This document shows positions 46,061 through 56,189 of a stretch of 64,000 nt of DNA, piece by piece (position 1 is the first letter of the stretch; each line of letters begins with the position of its first letter). Under the pieces are notes generated by a model, which was given only the letters and a program-made list of their open reading frames with translations, made no database searches and was not told the DNA's origin. The stretch covers positions 1 through 64,000 of the forward strand of contig NZ_SJOD01000003.1 in assembly GCF_004331175.1 (NCBI RefSeq), in the 5' to 3' direction. Position numbers and translations under genes: made by a program. This DNA is from Acinetobacter sp. ANC 4178. GTDB lineage: Bacteria > Pseudomonadota > Gammaproteobacteria > Pseudomonadales > Moraxellaceae.

Positions 46061-47305
46061 TTAAGGCAATAAACGCTCTTTTTCCCAAAGCGATTCAATG
46101 GTTTCACGCTCACGAATCAGATGTGAGTTCGCGCCATCGACCATGACTTCAGCCGCTCGTCCACGCGTATTGTAATTTGAACTCATCACAAAACCGTATG
46201 CACCCGCACCTAAGACAGCAAGCGTATCGTTTTCGCGGAGGGCTAAATCACGTTCTTTACCCAAGAAATCGCCTGTTTCACAAATTGCACCCACCACATC
46301 CCATTGCAAAGTTTCGACATCATCACGTGGAGTAACAGCTTGGATATCCATCCATGCTTCATACAAAGCTGGACGAATCAAATCGTTCATCGCTGCATCA
46401 ATAATGGCAAAGTTACGATGATTGGTCGGTTTCAATAAATCCACTTTGGTCAGTAACACGCCTGCATTGGCAGAAATGCTACGCCCCGGTTCCATATACA
46501 CTTTTAAACCTAACTTTTCTAAAGCAGGTTTCAAGGCATTGGCATATTCTTCAACCGTTGGTGGAACTTCATCTTTATAGGTCACACCCAAACCACCACC
46601 AATATCGATATGCTTCAACTGAATACCTAACTCTTTCAGTTGCTCAATCATAAGCATGACACGATCAAGTGCATCGACAAATGGTTTAGTTTCAGTCAAC
46701 TGTGAACCAATATGACAGTCAATGCCGATAATTTCTAAATTCGGTAAACTTGCAGCATATTGATAGGTTTCAAATACTGTATCCGAAGGAATACCGAATT
46801 TATTTTCTTTTAATCCAGTTGAAATATAAGGATGCGTTTTTGCATCGACATCTGGATTCACACGTAAGGAAATTGGCGCTTTTTGACCTAAAGCCGCTGC
46901 CACTTTCTGAATGCGATCTAATTCGGCATGAGACTCAACGTTAAAACATGCAATCCCGACTTCCAGTGCCTTTTGAATATCTGCTTCAGTTTTACCTAAA
47001 CCTGAAAAGACAACTTTAGATGCATCACCGCCTGCTGCCAATACACGAGCAAGCTCACCGCCAGTCACGATATCGAAACCGCAGCCTAACTTTGCCAAGA
47101 CATTGAGTACCGCAATATTTGAGTTAGACTTTACCGCAAAACAAATTTGATGGTCGATAAAATCAAACGCACGATCCATATCTAAATAATGTTTTTCAAA
47201 AGTCGCTTTTGAATACACATACAGTGGCGTGCCGAATTGCTGCGCAAGCTGTTCTAGGGAACACTGCTCTGCGTGCAATACCCCATTAATGCGGGTAAAA
47301 CTCAT
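46061..47305 (-). CDS. lysA: Diaminopimelate decarboxylase
   Basis: PLP enzyme making lysine from meso-DAP. Product of 414 residues. Contains [13 protein letters not shown] (PLP Lys about 59), [14 protein letters not shown], the [11 protein letters not shown] and [13 protein letters not shown] motifs of group IV decarboxylases. Pairs with dapF downstream and with the lipoprotein upstream. Confidence 0.97.
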   Translation of the reverse strand: MSFTRINGVLHAEQCSLEQLAQQFGTPLYVYSKATFEKHYLDMDRAFDFIDHQICFAVKSNSNIAVLNVLAKLGCGFDIVTGGELARVLAAGGDASKVVFSGLGKTEADIQKALEVGIACFNVESHAELDRIQKVAAALGQKAPISLRVNPDVDAKTHPYISTGLKENKFGIPSDTVFETYQYAASLPNLEIIGIDCHIGSQLTETKPFVDALDRVMLMIEQLKELGIQLKHIDIGGGLGVTYKDEVPPTVEEYANALKPALEKLGLKVYMEPGRSISANAGVLLTKVDLLKPTNHRNFAIIDAAMNDLIRPALYEAWMDIQAVTPRDDVETLQWDVVGAICETGDFLGKERDLALRENDTLAVLGAGAYGFVMSSNYNTRGRAAEVMVDGANSHLIRERETIESLWEKERLLP

Positions 47306-47329
47306 GGAAGATGTCCTTTCAATGACAAG

Positions 47330-47554
47330 TTAAGGAGTAGAAGATTTTGATTCTGTAGTTGCCTGTTGTTCAGCGGATTGATCCGTTGGAACTTGCTCTT
47401 TTTTGTGAGCAGACTCTACATTTGGATATAACAAATATTTTGCACGTTTGTCATAATTTGAATCGCTTGGTAATTGTAATGCACCCGATTGACCACAACC
47501 GACTAATGAAGAACCCAACACCAATACACTTATGCAGCAAATGACGTGACGCAT
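47330..47554 (-). CDS. lptM: LPS-translocon maturation lipoprotein LptM (YifL-like)
   Basis: Small lipoprotein of 74 residues. Lipobox LVGC at Cys 20 followed by GQSGALQLP, resembling the YifL/LptM motif (GCGxxGxLxxP), then a polar tail. LptM helps LptD assembly. Its position directly upstream of lysA-dapF, with xerC following, matches the arrangement in many gammaproteobacteria. Confidence 0.82.
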   Translation of the reverse strand: MRHVICCISVLVLGSSLVGCGQSGALQLPSDSNYDKRAKYLLYPNVESAHKKEQVPTDQSAEQQATTESKSSTP

Positions 47555-47641
47555 CTGACCACCTATCTCAAATTTTCACAAAGTATAACCTGATCAACGC
47601 ATTGACCAAAGCATTAAACGCTAGAGATTATCGCCAGACAT

Positions 47642-47675
47642 AAAAAAACGCCAGTTCTAAACTGACGTTTTTCTG
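47642..47675 (-). terminator. Terminator of the cycA-type gene
   Basis: Arms AAAAACGCCAGTT / AACTGACGTTTTT with one mismatch and a short loop, right after the permease stop. Confidence 0.7.
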
Positions 47676-47687
47676 TATAGGTCACGA

Positions 47688-49091
47688 TTATTTATGTTTA
47701 GGCTTATAAAAACAGAAATAACCGATCGCCAGAAGGATGAGCCAAATTGGGCTAACCATCAAAGCTTTCATGGTATCGGGTTCTAACGACAACACATAAA
47801 TCATGCCAATGAAGAACACTATCACCACCCAACATGTCAAAGGACCACCAGGCAATTTAAAGGTCGATTTAGCATGTAATTCTGGACGTGTTTTGTAGTA
47901 AACCAAATAGCTCCACAAAATAATCAACCACACCAAAATAAACAGAATCGTGGATAAAGTCGTTGCTAAAGTAAAGGCTTCAACGGTATTTGGTACAAAA
48001 TACTGTAAGGCTGCTCCACCCAACAAACAAATTGCAGAGAAATATAAAGCATTTGCAGGAACTGCTCGCTTATTCAAATGACCAAACGCTTGTGGCCCTT
48101 GTTTCTCACGCGATAAACCGAACAGCATACGACTGGTCGAGAATACCCCACTGTTCATAGATGACATTACTGACGACAGCACCACTAAATTCATAATAAT
48201 CGCCGCGGCTGCAATACCTGCCTGACTAAATAAATTCACGAATGGGCTAACTTCTGGATTGATTCTGTTCCACGGTGTCACCGACATCACAATCACCAAT
48301 GCCAATACGTAGAAAAAGATAATACGAATTGGAATTGAGTTCACTGCTTTAGGCAAGTTACGCTCAGGATCTTTGGTTTCTGCTGCTGTCGTCCCGACCA
48401 ACTCGACCCCTACAAAGGCAAAAATCGCAATTTGGAACCCTGCCAAGAAACCACTCATTCCCGTAGGGAACATCCCGCCATTCGCCCACAAGTGCGTGAA
48501 TGATGCCACTTCACCCGTAGTGGAAGTAAAGCCTGTAAAAATCATCCACAAACCAACGGCAATGAGGACCACAATGGCAATAATTTTGACCAAAGCAAAC
48601 CAGAATTCAAGCTCACCAAACAGCTTCACCGTCATCAGGTTCAAACCCATAATGAAGACGATGGCAGCAACACTGATCATGGCACCTTCAACGGGGCTAA
48701 ATGGTAGTCCATTGTTGAAGAATTGCAGATAATAAATAATGGCAGATAAGTCCGCGATACCAATGGTGATCCAACATAACCAGTAAGTCCAACCAACAAA
48801 ATAACCCGCCCAAGGACCAATCAAGTCTGTCGAGAAGTCAATAAATGACTTATATTTGAGGTTAGATAATAGTAGTTCCCCTAATGCACGCATTACGAAG
48901 AACACCATTAAACCGATGATCATATAAATAAATAAAATTGATGGGCCTGCCAAACTAATGGTTTTGCCCGACCCCATGAATAACCCCGTACCAATTGCAC
49001 CACCAATCGCAATTAGCTGTAGATGTCGATTCGACAAACTACGATGGAGTTCACCTTGTGCAGCTGACTCATTCGTGTTTTGATTTAACAT
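47688..49091 (-). CDS. cycA: Amino acid permease, CycA-like
   Basis: APC-superfamily permease of 467 residues. The N-terminus RSLSNRHLQLIAIGGAIGTGLFMGSGKTISLAGPSI and the segments MRALGELLLSNLKYKSF, VELVGTTAAETKDPERNLP and SGVFSTSRMLFGLSREKQGPQAF closely match the D-serine/D-alanine/glycine transporter CycA. Twelve transmembrane helices expected. Specificity for D-Ala/Gly/D-Ser inferred by resemblance. Confidence 0.85.
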   Translation of the reverse strand: MLNQNTNESAAQGELHRSLSNRHLQLIAIGGAIGTGLFMGSGKTISLAGPSILFIYMIIGLMVFFVMRALGELLLSNLKYKSFIDFSTDLIGPWAGYFVGWTYWLCWITIGIADLSAIIYYLQFFNNGLPFSPVEGAMISVAAIVFIMGLNLMTVKLFGELEFWFALVKIIAIVVLIAVGLWMIFTGFTSTTGEVASFTHLWANGGMFPTGMSGFLAGFQIAIFAFVGVELVGTTAAETKDPERNLPKAVNSIPIRIIFFYVLALVIVMSVTPWNRINPEVSPFVNLFSQAGIAAAAIIMNLVVLSSVMSSMNSGVFSTSRMLFGLSREKQGPQAFGHLNKRAVPANALYFSAICLLGGAALQYFVPNTVEAFTLATTLSTILFILVWLIILWSYLVYYKTRPELHAKSTFKLPGGPLTCWVVIVFFIGMIYVLSLEPDTMKALMVSPIWLILLAIGYFCFYKPKHK

Positions 49092-49397
49092 CGCTATAAA
49101 AACTCTCTATTAATCCTTTAAGATTTTTTAACCTAATTAATCCAAATTACACATTTGCACTATGTTTAAGCACGCCTTCGCCATGTAAGTCTTTGGGTCA
49201 ATCTAAGCTAAACAACTAAATCTGTATTGTTCAGCATTCAAGCCTTATACAATTGGCGCCGATAATACGCACTACATCAATGCAATACAATGCACCTTTT
49301 GGACACATCAGTTCATATAAATCTTATACCATTCAATAAAAAAAACAGCCGCAGCGACTGCTTTTTAAGTTCTACTTCACATCAATATTCAATTCTT
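49092..49397. other. Spacer between the two amino-acid transporter genes
   Basis: About 306 bases. A weak imperfect hairpin with a T run (49340-49366) may terminate the alanine symporter transcript. The cycA promoter must lie here; none clear. Confidence 0.35.
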
Positions 49398-50906
49398 TTA
49401 TTGATTATTCTGTTGTTTCTTTAAACGCTCTTCCCAATAAGTTGCATTACGGATACCCAGTTTCACAGGATCGAAGGTGTATTCTGTTACCCCTGCTTTT
49501 TGTTGCTGCTCATAATCTTTCAATGCTTTGATGGTTGGTTTCCATACAAAGTAGGTCACAATAATACCGATAATATTAATCCACGCCATTAAGCCCACGC
49601 CAATATCACCAATTCCCCAGATATAACCCGTTGCACTAATTACTCCGTAAGCCACTGAAATCATGATAAAACATTTGGTAATGAACAATAGTGATGGTGC
49701 TTTCGTGATATAACTGAGATAGGTAATGTTGGTTTCCGCAATATAGTAATACGCAACAATTGTGGTAAACGCGAAGAAAAACACCGCCAAGGCAACAAAG
49801 ATTTGACCAAAACCACCAAAGACTGTACTGACTGCCATTTGAGTAAATGCTGGCGAACCAATTTCGACTGTCCCTGCAACGTTTTGAACAATAAATTGCC
49901 CTGCTTCTAAAGTGCCTTGAACGTTATACATGCCTGTAATTAAAATCATGAAGGCTGTTGCAGAACAAACAAACAACGTATCGACATAAATTGAGAAAGC
50001 TTGTACAAAACCTTGTTGCGCTGGATGTTGTACTTCTGCTGCTGCTGCTGCATGCGGGCCAGTACCCTGACCAGCCTCATTCGAATACACACCACGTTTA
50101 ACACCCCAACCAATGGCAGCACCTAGTCCTGCCATTGGACTAAATGCATCGTCAAAAATAAGTTGCAGCACACGTGGCAATTCGTGAATATTGATTACAA
50201 CAATCACGATGGCCATTAAAATATAGCCTAGCGCCATAAAAGGAACAACAAACTCAGCAAAACGTGCAATACGCTTAATACCACCAAAAATAATGATGGC
50301 CAACAAAGATAAAATCACAACTAAAGCGACTAATTTGAATGAACCTACATTCCCAAAGACGATGGAACCTTCACCTGTAATTTGTGTAAAGGCATTCCCC
50401 ACCGCATTGGCTTGAATTCCTGGTAGGAACAAACCACAAGCAACAATTGCGGCAATCGCAAATACCACACCCAACCAACGTTGCCCTAAACCTTTATCAA
50501 AATAAAAAGCCGGTCCACCACGGTACTGACCTTGGTATTCCACCTTATAAATTTGACCCAAGGTAGATTCTACGTAAGCTGTACTTGCCCCCAAGAAAGC
50601 CACAAGCCACATCCAAAATACTGCACCCGGACCACCAAAACCAATTGCTGCGGCAACCCCAGCAATGTTACCCACACCAACACGTCCTGAAAGTGAAACT
50701 GCTAGCGCTTGAAATGAGGAAATTCCTTGTTCTGAAGAACCGCCGTGTATTAATAATCTTGCCATCTCTTTCATTTGGCGAACTTGAACAAAGCGCGTCA
50801 AAATAGAGAAAAATAAACCTGCCCCCAAACACAAATAGATAAGAGCTTTGCTCCAAATAATGCTATTAACCCAATCAACAATTTCTGCTGCACTCATAGA
50901 CATCAA
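49398..50906 (-). CDS. Alanine/glycine:cation symporter (AGCS family)
   Basis: Sodium-coupled uptake of alanine or glycine, 502 residues, about 11 helices. Landmarks: QALAVSLSGRVGVGNIAGVAAAIGFGGPGAVFWMW, GLGAAIGWGVKRGVYSNEAGQGTGPHAAAAAEV, and FVCSATAFMILITGM. The signature segment around SNEAGQGT is a family hallmark. Lies upstream of the radA locus in the opposite direction. Confidence 0.93.
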   Translation of the reverse strand: MMSMSAAEIVDWVNSIIWSKALIYLCLGAGLFFSILTRFVQVRQMKEMARLLIHGGSSEQGISSFQALAVSLSGRVGVGNIAGVAAAIGFGGPGAVFWMWLVAFLGASTAYVESTLGQIYKVEYQGQYRGGPAFYFDKGLGQRWLGVVFAIAAIVACGLFLPGIQANAVGNAFTQITGEGSIVFGNVGSFKLVALVVILSLLAIIIFGGIKRIARFAEFVVPFMALGYILMAIVIVVINIHELPRVLQLIFDDAFSPMAGLGAAIGWGVKRGVYSNEAGQGTGPHAAAAAEVQHPAQQGFVQAFSIYVDTLFVCSATAFMILITGMYNVQGTLEAGQFIVQNVAGTVEIGSPAFTQMAVSTVFGGFGQIFVALAVFFFAFTTIVAYYYIAETNITYLSYITKAPSLLFITKCFIMISVAYGVISATGYIWGIGDIGVGLMAWINIIGIIVTYFVWKPTIKALKDYEQQQKAGVTEYTFDPVKLGIRNATYWEERLKKQQNNQ

Positions 50907-51247
50907 CCTTTTTTATATAATTTGAAAATGTTGCAACTGCTTTATTTTCATTTGTCTGAGCATGAGCAATATCTATGCCATCAAAACGCTGTGTCATGAC
51001 AAGAAACAACCAAATGCTCAAACTCCTTCCATGGAAAAAGTGAACTGAACAAATCACTTGACTCAAAACACACTGTTTCTTACTTGTAAAAGTCTTATAT
51101 CATGTTATTTTTCTGAGCAATTCCCTTTAACCCGTAATTACGATCAACAGCGATACTTCTTATTCCTTAAGAATTGCATTCACTGCATTTAATTGTTTTC
51201 GTAACTATTACTTTTATCTAATTTACAGATTATTTTCAATTTTATTT
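50907..51247. other. Divergent spacer before radA
   Basis: About 341 bases between the AGCS symporter and radA. It must hold both promoters; AT-rich, no clear -35/-10 pair, riboswitch or RNA gene seen. Confidence 0.35.
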
Positions 51248-52630
51248 ATGGCAAAAATTAAAACTGTATATCGCTGCGAACAATGCGGCGCAGACCATTC
51301 AAAATGGGCTGGACAATGTATTGAATGTGGCGAATGGAATAGTCTGGTTGAAGTCCGTGTTGAACCTGTGGTGGCGCATCGCGCCCAACCCAAAATGGGC
51401 GGAGGCTACGCAGGACAGGCAGCCAATATCACGACTTTAAATCAAGTCTCAGTTTCACATGAAACTCGCCTTGCTACAGGGATTGGTGAATTTGACCGCG
51501 TACTCGGTGGAGGGTTGGTCACTGGTTCTGTGGTATTGATTGGCGGCGATCCTGGTATTGGTAAATCAACCATTCTCTTACAAACCGCAACTTACATGGC
51601 GGCTGCTAAAAGTTCTGCGCTTTATGTTACAGGCGAAGAATCACTATCGCAGGTTGCACTGCGTGCACAGCGTCTAGATTTGCCCACCGACCAATTAAAA
51701 GTCATGGCAGAAACCTGTGTAGAACGTATTTGTGAAGTTTTAGCACAAGAACGTCCTGCCGTTGCCATTCTCGATTCTATTCAAACCCTTTACACAGAAA
51801 CCTTACAATCTGCCCCGGGTGGAGTCTCGCAAATTCGAGAATCGGCTGCATTACTCACGCGTTTTGCTAAAAATAGCGGCACTGCACTTTTTCTTGTCGG
51901 TCATGTGACTAAAGAAGGCGCCTTGGCAGGTCCACGCGTGCTTGAACACATGGTCGACTGCGTGCTGTATTTTGAAGGTCAATCAGACTCACGTTATCGT
52001 ATGATTCGTGCAGTAAAAAACCGCTTTGGTGCAGTGAATGAATTGGGCGTGTTCGGCATGACCGATAAAGGTTTACGTGAAGTCGCCAATCCTTCAGCAA
52101 TTTTCTTAAGTCGCTACGATGAAGCGATTCCCGGTTCGATCGTGATGATCAGCCGTGAAGGTACACGTCCGCTATTGGTTGAAGTACAAGCGTTGGTCGA
52201 TGATGCACATGGACAACCACGCCGCGTTGCCTTGGGCTTGGAACAAAACCGCTTGAACATGTTGCTCGCAGTCATGCACCGTCACGGTGGTGTGCAAACT
52301 TCTGGACAAGATGTCTACGTTAATGTGGTCGGTGGTTTGAAAATTACCGAAACGGGTTCGGACTTAGCCGTTTTACTCGCTTGTGCTTCTAGTTTAAGAG
52401 GTAAAGCATTGCCTCAACAATTGGCTGTCTTTGGTGAAGTTGGATTATCTGGTGAAATCCGCCCCGTACCGAATGGTCAAGAACGCTTGAAAGAAGCCAT
52501 TAAACACGGCTTTAAACACATTATCGTGCCACGTGGCAATGCTCCCCAGAAAACCATTTCAGGTGTGCAGATTATTGCGGTAGCTCGACTCCATGAAGCA
52601 TTAACCGAAGCGATGAATCTATCCGAATAG
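51248..52630 (+). CDS. radA: DNA repair protein RadA
   Basis: RecA-like branch-migration helicase in recombination and repair, 460 residues. N-terminal zinc finger (Cys 10, 13, 24, 27; CEQCGADHSKWAGQCIECG), Walker A GGDPGIGKST (K about 106), KNRFGAVNELGVFGM (RadA KNRFG motif), and a C-terminal Lon-like domain (SDLAVLLACASSLRGKALP). No overlap with neighbours. Important also for natural transformation. Confidence 0.96.
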   Translation: MAKIKTVYRCEQCGADHSKWAGQCIECGEWNSLVEVRVEPVVAHRAQPKMGGGYAGQAANITTLNQVSVSHETRLATGIGEFDRVLGGGLVTGSVVLIGGDPGIGKSTILLQTATYMAAAKSSALYVTGEESLSQVALRAQRLDLPTDQLKVMAETCVERICEVLAQERPAVAILDSIQTLYTETLQSAPGGVSQIRESAALLTRFAKNSGTALFLVGHVTKEGALAGPRVLEHMVDCVLYFEGQSDSRYRMIRAVKNRFGAVNELGVFGMTDKGLREVANPSAIFLSRYDEAIPGSIVMISREGTRPLLVEVQALVDDAHGQPRRVALGLEQNRLNMLLAVMHRHGGVQTSGQDVYVNVVGGLKITETGSDLAVLLACASSLRGKALPQQLAVFGEVGLSGEIRPVPNGQERLKEAIKHGFKHIIVPRGNAPQKTISGVQIIAVARLHEALTEAMNLSE

Positions 52631-52754
52631 CTTAACGCCAACGTTAAAATTTAACTGTGCAAAATTAAACAAAAAAATTGCTTTTTCTTATTGAAAAAAT
52701 TAACAAATGCCTGCATAAATACAGGGCTATTTAACATTTTTATAGGAAAATTGA

Positions 52755-53729
52755 ATGGAAGTTCGACAGCGTAGTTTAGTTGCAGGTATTTTAGCGGCGA
52801 CGTTATTGGTAGCACCTTTGGCTGAGGCGAAGCGTGCGGGTGGTGGTAAAAGTCATGGCATGAGCCGTTCTGCAACACCAACCCAGTCTTATCAGCAACC
52901 CCGTCAAGCGACTCCTGCACAACAACCTGTTGCCCCTGCGACTGCACCACAAAAATCTGGTCCAGGCGTAGGTAGTATGGTTGCTGCGGGTGTTGCAGGT
53001 GCTGCTATTGGTGCAGTTGCTGCAAATGCACTTGCAGATGATCATCCAGCAAGCCAAGCCGCTGCACCAGCAGAAGAAAAAGGTGGAATTCCAAGCTGGA
53101 TTTGGATTTTACTTGCTGCAGCTGCTGCCTTCTTCATTTTCCGCAAGATGGGCGCAAAAAAAAAATTAACATCCGCTAACCCGTATGCACCAAATAATGG
53201 CGGTCAAGCTGCATCGCCATTTGGTCAAGCACCTGCTGCACCACGCGCATCTACTGACAACACCAATATTTTTGGTCAATCTGTAGCTGGCGGTGCGGCA
53301 ACTCAAGCACCTGTCAATACTGCACCATTTGGTTCAGCCTATACCAACAGTGGTAATCAACTCCCTGATGGTACAGAACCTGCGGCATTCTTACGTATTG
53401 CACGCCAACGCTTTAATCATATCCAATCGATGAATACAGCCAGCAATATTGAAGAAATCCGTCGATACCTCACGCCAGATTTATATCAATCAATGTATAA
53501 CGACATTATGGCCAACCGCGATCAAGATGTTGCAGAGTTCTCAAACCTAAATGCAATGGTGACAGATGCTGCAACTGAAAATGGTCAATATGTGGTGAGC
53601 GTGCGCTTTACAGGTACAGTGAGTGAAGATTTAAACAGTTTGCCGCAACCTTTTGCAGAAATCTGGCATTTTGCTAAACCTGCGGGTTCAACCCAAGACT
53701 GGTTAGTTGCGGGTATTCAACAAGCTTAA
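52755..53729 (+). CDS. Tim44-like domain membrane protein
   Basis: Product of 324 residues. Signal or anchor (RQRSLVAGILAATLLVAPLAEA), Ala/Gln/Pro-rich low-complexity linkers, a transmembrane segment (SWIWILLAAAAAFFIF), and a C-terminal Tim44-like domain (GTEPAAFLRIARQRFNHIQSM..FTGTVSEDLNSLPQPFAEIWHFAKP). The role in bacteria is not established. Ends at a strong UUCG-type terminator. Confidence 0.82.
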   Translation: MEVRQRSLVAGILAATLLVAPLAEAKRAGGGKSHGMSRSATPTQSYQQPRQATPAQQPVAPATAPQKSGPGVGSMVAAGVAGAAIGAVAANALADDHPASQAAAPAEEKGGIPSWIWILLAAAAAFFIFRKMGAKKKLTSANPYAPNNGGQAASPFGQAPAAPRASTDNTNIFGQSVAGGAATQAPVNTAPFGSAYTNSGNQLPDGTEPAAFLRIARQRFNHIQSMNTASNIEEIRRYLTPDLYQSMYNDIMANRDQDVAEFSNLNAMVTDAATENGQYVVSVRFTGTVSEDLNSLPQPFAEIWHFAKPAGSTQDWLVAGIQQA

Positions 53730-53744
53730 TCATTGAAACATTTT

Positions 53745-53770
53745 AAAACAGCGACTTCGGTCGCTGTTTT
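53745..53770 (+). terminator. UUCG-loop terminator
   Basis: AAAACAGCGAC-TTCG-GTCGCTGTTTT, perfect 11-bp stem with a stable tetraloop and T run. Confidence 0.9.
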
Positions 53771-53864
53771 TATTTTGAATCAGAACAAGTGACTGTCAAA
53801 TTAAGAACATAATTTAAAAAAACACGTTTAGCGGAGATCAAGCTCCAAACATAAGGATACCGAC

Positions 53865-54728
53865 ATGCCATCACTGCTTTGCTATAAAACCCTTCCCATT
53901 TGGAAGCATGACACCATACCACAAGCGTTTCAGCAGGCTCACAATACCAAACAAGGCACATGGGCAAAACTCAATATTTTAAAAGGCGAATTAGACTTTG
54001 CCATGCTGAATGAACAAGGTAAAATTCTGTCTGAGCATCATTTCAGCTCAACCCAACAACCGCCATTCATCGAGCCCCAAGCTTGGCATCGTATTGTGGC
54101 ATTCAGTCCTGATATTGAATGCCAACTCAGTTTCTATTGTCCAGCAGATCAATTGTTCACTCAAAAATATCAACTTACACCAACCCATTCCGAAATTTTG
54201 GCAGCCCATTCATATCTTCAAGGTGGCAAAGCACTTGATGTGGGCTGTGGTTCAGGACGTAATGCCCTTTTTTTAAATCAGCACGGCTTTGAAGTCGATG
54301 CATGGGATGTAAATACACAAAGCCTACAACGTCTAGAGCAAATTATTCAGGCTGAACAGATTCCCAATATTCACACCCAACTTCGGGATTTAAACGAAAA
54401 TCAGCAGATTCAAAATCAATATGATTTTATCTATTGCACCGTAGTCATGATGTTTCTAAAAGCCCATAGCATTCCACCGCTCATCGCACAAATGCAGCAA
54501 GCGACCAAGTCTGGCGGTTATAACTTGATTGTATGTGCAATGGACAGTGAAGATTATCCAGTGCAACCTGACTTCCCTTTTAGCTTTAAAGTCGGTGAAC
54601 TAAAAGCATATTATGAAAGTTGGACCATCCTTAAATACAATGAAAATGTTGGTGAACTCCACCGCACCGATGAACAAGGGCAACGCATTAAACAGCGCTT
54701 TGCCACGCTTTTTGCACAGAAAGTTTAG
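53865..54728 (+). CDS. tehB: Tellurite-resistance methyltransferase TehB, with DUF1971 N-terminus
   Basis: S-adenosylmethionine-dependent methyltransferase of 287 residues. The N-terminal ~100 residues (CYKTLPIWKHDTIPQAFQQAHNTKQGTWAKLNILKGELDF..) are the DUF1971 domain and the C-terminus has the SAM motif GKALDVGCGSGRNALFL. This fusion is the long TehB form seen in Haemophilus-type proteins. Probably detoxifies tellurite and oxidants. Its terminator appears to be broken (see findings). Confidence 0.88.
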   Translation: MPSLLCYKTLPIWKHDTIPQAFQQAHNTKQGTWAKLNILKGELDFAMLNEQGKILSEHHFSSTQQPPFIEPQAWHRIVAFSPDIECQLSFYCPADQLFTQKYQLTPTHSEILAAHSYLQGGKALDVGCGSGRNALFLNQHGFEVDAWDVNTQSLQRLEQIIQAEQIPNIHTQLRDLNENQQIQNQYDFIYCTVVMMFLKAHSIPPLIAQMQQATKSGGYNLIVCAMDSEDYPVQPDFPFSFKVGELKAYYESWTILKYNENVGELHRTDEQGQRIKQRFATLFAQKV

Positions 54729-54751
54729 TTTAGAATAAAGCTACAAGTCAT

Positions 54752-54768
54752 AAAAAAAACCGCTAGAT
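54752..54768 (+). other. Left half of an interrupted terminator
   Basis: An A run followed by CCGCTAGA, the shape of the ascending arm of an intrinsic terminator. The complementary arm and T run are absent within the next 350 bases. The IS-like remnant begins 2 bases later. Confidence 0.4.
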
Positions 54769-54769
54769 T

Positions 54770-54855
54770 GATCTGCCCCCAATACGTTGGACGGATTAAT
54801 TAAGCAGCTTCAAAATGAGGCTACTTCGATGTCTAAGATACTGGGAGCAGTCCAT
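54770..54855. mobile_element. IS3-like terminal-repeat remnant or MITE (86 bp)
   Basis: The left end TGATCTGCCCCCAATACG resembles IS3-family ends. The right end, read in reverse, TGGACTGCTCCCAGTATC, is an imperfect inverted copy (about 17 of 24 positions). Only 86 bases lie between, without a transposase frame, so it is either a miniature element or a deletion remnant. No clear target duplication. Confidence 0.55.
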
Positions 54856-55081
54856 TTTTGTGACATAATTGCTTTCACTATTCGTTACTTTGCAAGTTTA
54901 TTGAGCTTATTTGAACATAGATAGAAAAAGGAATGAAGTCAGGACGGACTTATGTATTAAGTGTTGACAACATACAGGGAAGAAAATCCTCTCACCTATA
55001 ATCGAAAAAAATTTAGTTGATGATATGCCCAAGAATAAGTCTTAGTTATTTTTTAATATTCTTAAATTTTATTTAGACATT
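54856..55081. other. Spacer right of the remnant
   Basis: AT-rich, no gene longer than about 20 codons convincingly present. A TTGACA (54964) and TATAAT (54997) are 27 bases apart, too far to form a promoter. Confidence 0.4.
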
Positions 55082-55107
55082 AAAAAACCACCTATTGGTG
55101 GTTTTTT
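55082..55107. terminator. Terminator of the accessory gene pair
   Basis: AAAAAACCACC-TATT-GGTGGTTTTTT, 14 bases after the small gene's stop. Confidence 0.85.
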
Positions 55108-55121
55108 AGAATTGTCACTGA

Positions 55122-55304
55122 TTAGGCAACTTCATCCATTTTTTGCTTAACTTTACCTAACGATAAAAAGCTAGTTACTTTTTCATCTTCGCTTTCAAAT
55201 ACTTGAAATGCAATCTTCGCAATTAATTCAGCACAGAGATGAATATCAAACTCTTCATTTTGTTTAGAAGAGTTAAAATTAATTATAGTTTTATCAATAC
55301 TCAT
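55122..55304 (-). CDS. Small accessory hypothetical protein
   Basis: From the ATG at 55304 (AAAGG upstream), 60 residues, begins MSIDKTIINFNSSKQNEEFD and ends KVKQKMDEVA. Soluble, no recognised family. It follows the 55327 gene with a 22-base gap, so likely cotranscribed. It lies in a low-GC patch. Confidence 0.6.
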   Translation of the reverse strand: MSIDKTIINFNSSKQNEEFDIHLCAELIAKIAFQVFESEDEKVTSFLSLGKVKQKMDEVA

Positions 55305-55326
55305 TTTGAGACCTTTTAGATTAGAA

Positions 55327-56121
55327 TTACTTACGTGCAAAAGTCAAAAAACGACCTTCTGTCTTAAAAGTTATGTTCAGTTTATCAACTAACTCTTCAG
55401 CTGTTAAACCATTACCAATTTTTTTAAGCTGCTCAAGTGTATACTGATCTTCAGCATAAACTTTAGCACGACCACCTACAGTTGAAGTATTTGCTAACAA
55501 AATAGCAACGCTATTACCTAAAGCCTTAGCATGATAGCTATGATAATCAGCTTTATTCAAAAGCACAATATCCGATCGATGACTGATTGACATAAGCTTA
55601 ACTAAAGGAGTAGAACCGTTTAAATTATATACCACTTCTACTAAAGTTAAAATCTCGCCATCTTTATTTTGTAAGCCAAAGTACGTTTGCTTATTTACAC
55701 GGTGCGTGTAATCTCCGACTAATTCTTCATCCAAAATACGAGAAAAATCACTTTTTAGGATGGAAATTTGATCCTCATCCAATTCCATATTAATCGCGGA
55801 TTGAATCCATTGATTTTCCACATCACTAATTGTCTTTAAGTTCAACTGAACTTTCTCAATAGGATGAGCTATTTTCTTAAGTTTGGTGTTTGGGTCAGCT
55901 CTTATCACCATTTCAAAATCAAGAGCATTTAATTTTTGATTTTGCTCCAACTTTAATGAACTACGGTTTAGCTCCAATATCCACGCTGATAATGTTTTAG
56001 AATAGCGATATAATACTTTGCCAATAGTTTTGTAAAAATAGTTAGTTGAGTAGTTATAAAATTCATAACTAGACTTAATTTCAGCTACTTGTTCATCCGT
56101 GTAATACTTTAAAAGTGCCAT
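55327..56121 (-). CDS. Accessory hypothetical protein
   Basis: About 264 residues from the ATG at 56121 (GAGGGG upstream); the longer frame adds 20 Lys-rich residues. Begins MALLKYYTDEQVAEIKSSYEFYNYS, then a helical N-terminal part and a beta-rich C-terminal part (GRAKVYAEDQYTLEQLKKIGNGLTAEEL). No signal peptide, no recognised family. AT-rich compared with its neighbours and placed between tehB and cysN with a mobile-element remnant nearby, which points to horizontal acquisition. Confidence 0.65.
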   Translation of the reverse strand: MALLKYYTDEQVAEIKSSYEFYNYSTNYFYKTIGKVLYRYSKTLSAWILELNRSSLKLEQNQKLNALDFEMVIRADPNTKLKKIAHPIEKVQLNLKTISDVENQWIQSAINMELDEDQISILKSDFSRILDEELVGDYTHRVNKQTYFGLQNKDGEILTLVEVVYNLNGSTPLVKLMSISHRSDIVLLNKADYHSYHAKALGNSVAILLANTSTVGGRAKVYAEDQYTLEQLKKIGNGLTAEELVDKLNITFKTEGRFLTFARK

Positions 56122-56189
56122 AACCCCTCTTTTCTTCAATGTTTTAAGTAAAATAAACAGTTTGAAATATTTTTTCAACAATATAAATA

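Noticed and set aside
54933..55001. 22-codon ORF preceded by AAAAAGG
   Set aside because: Ribosome site too close to the start, no recognisable product, and it lies in the remnant-derived spacer.
54964..55002. TTGACA and TATAAT as a promoter
   Set aside because: The spacing is 27 bases, too long for sigma-70.
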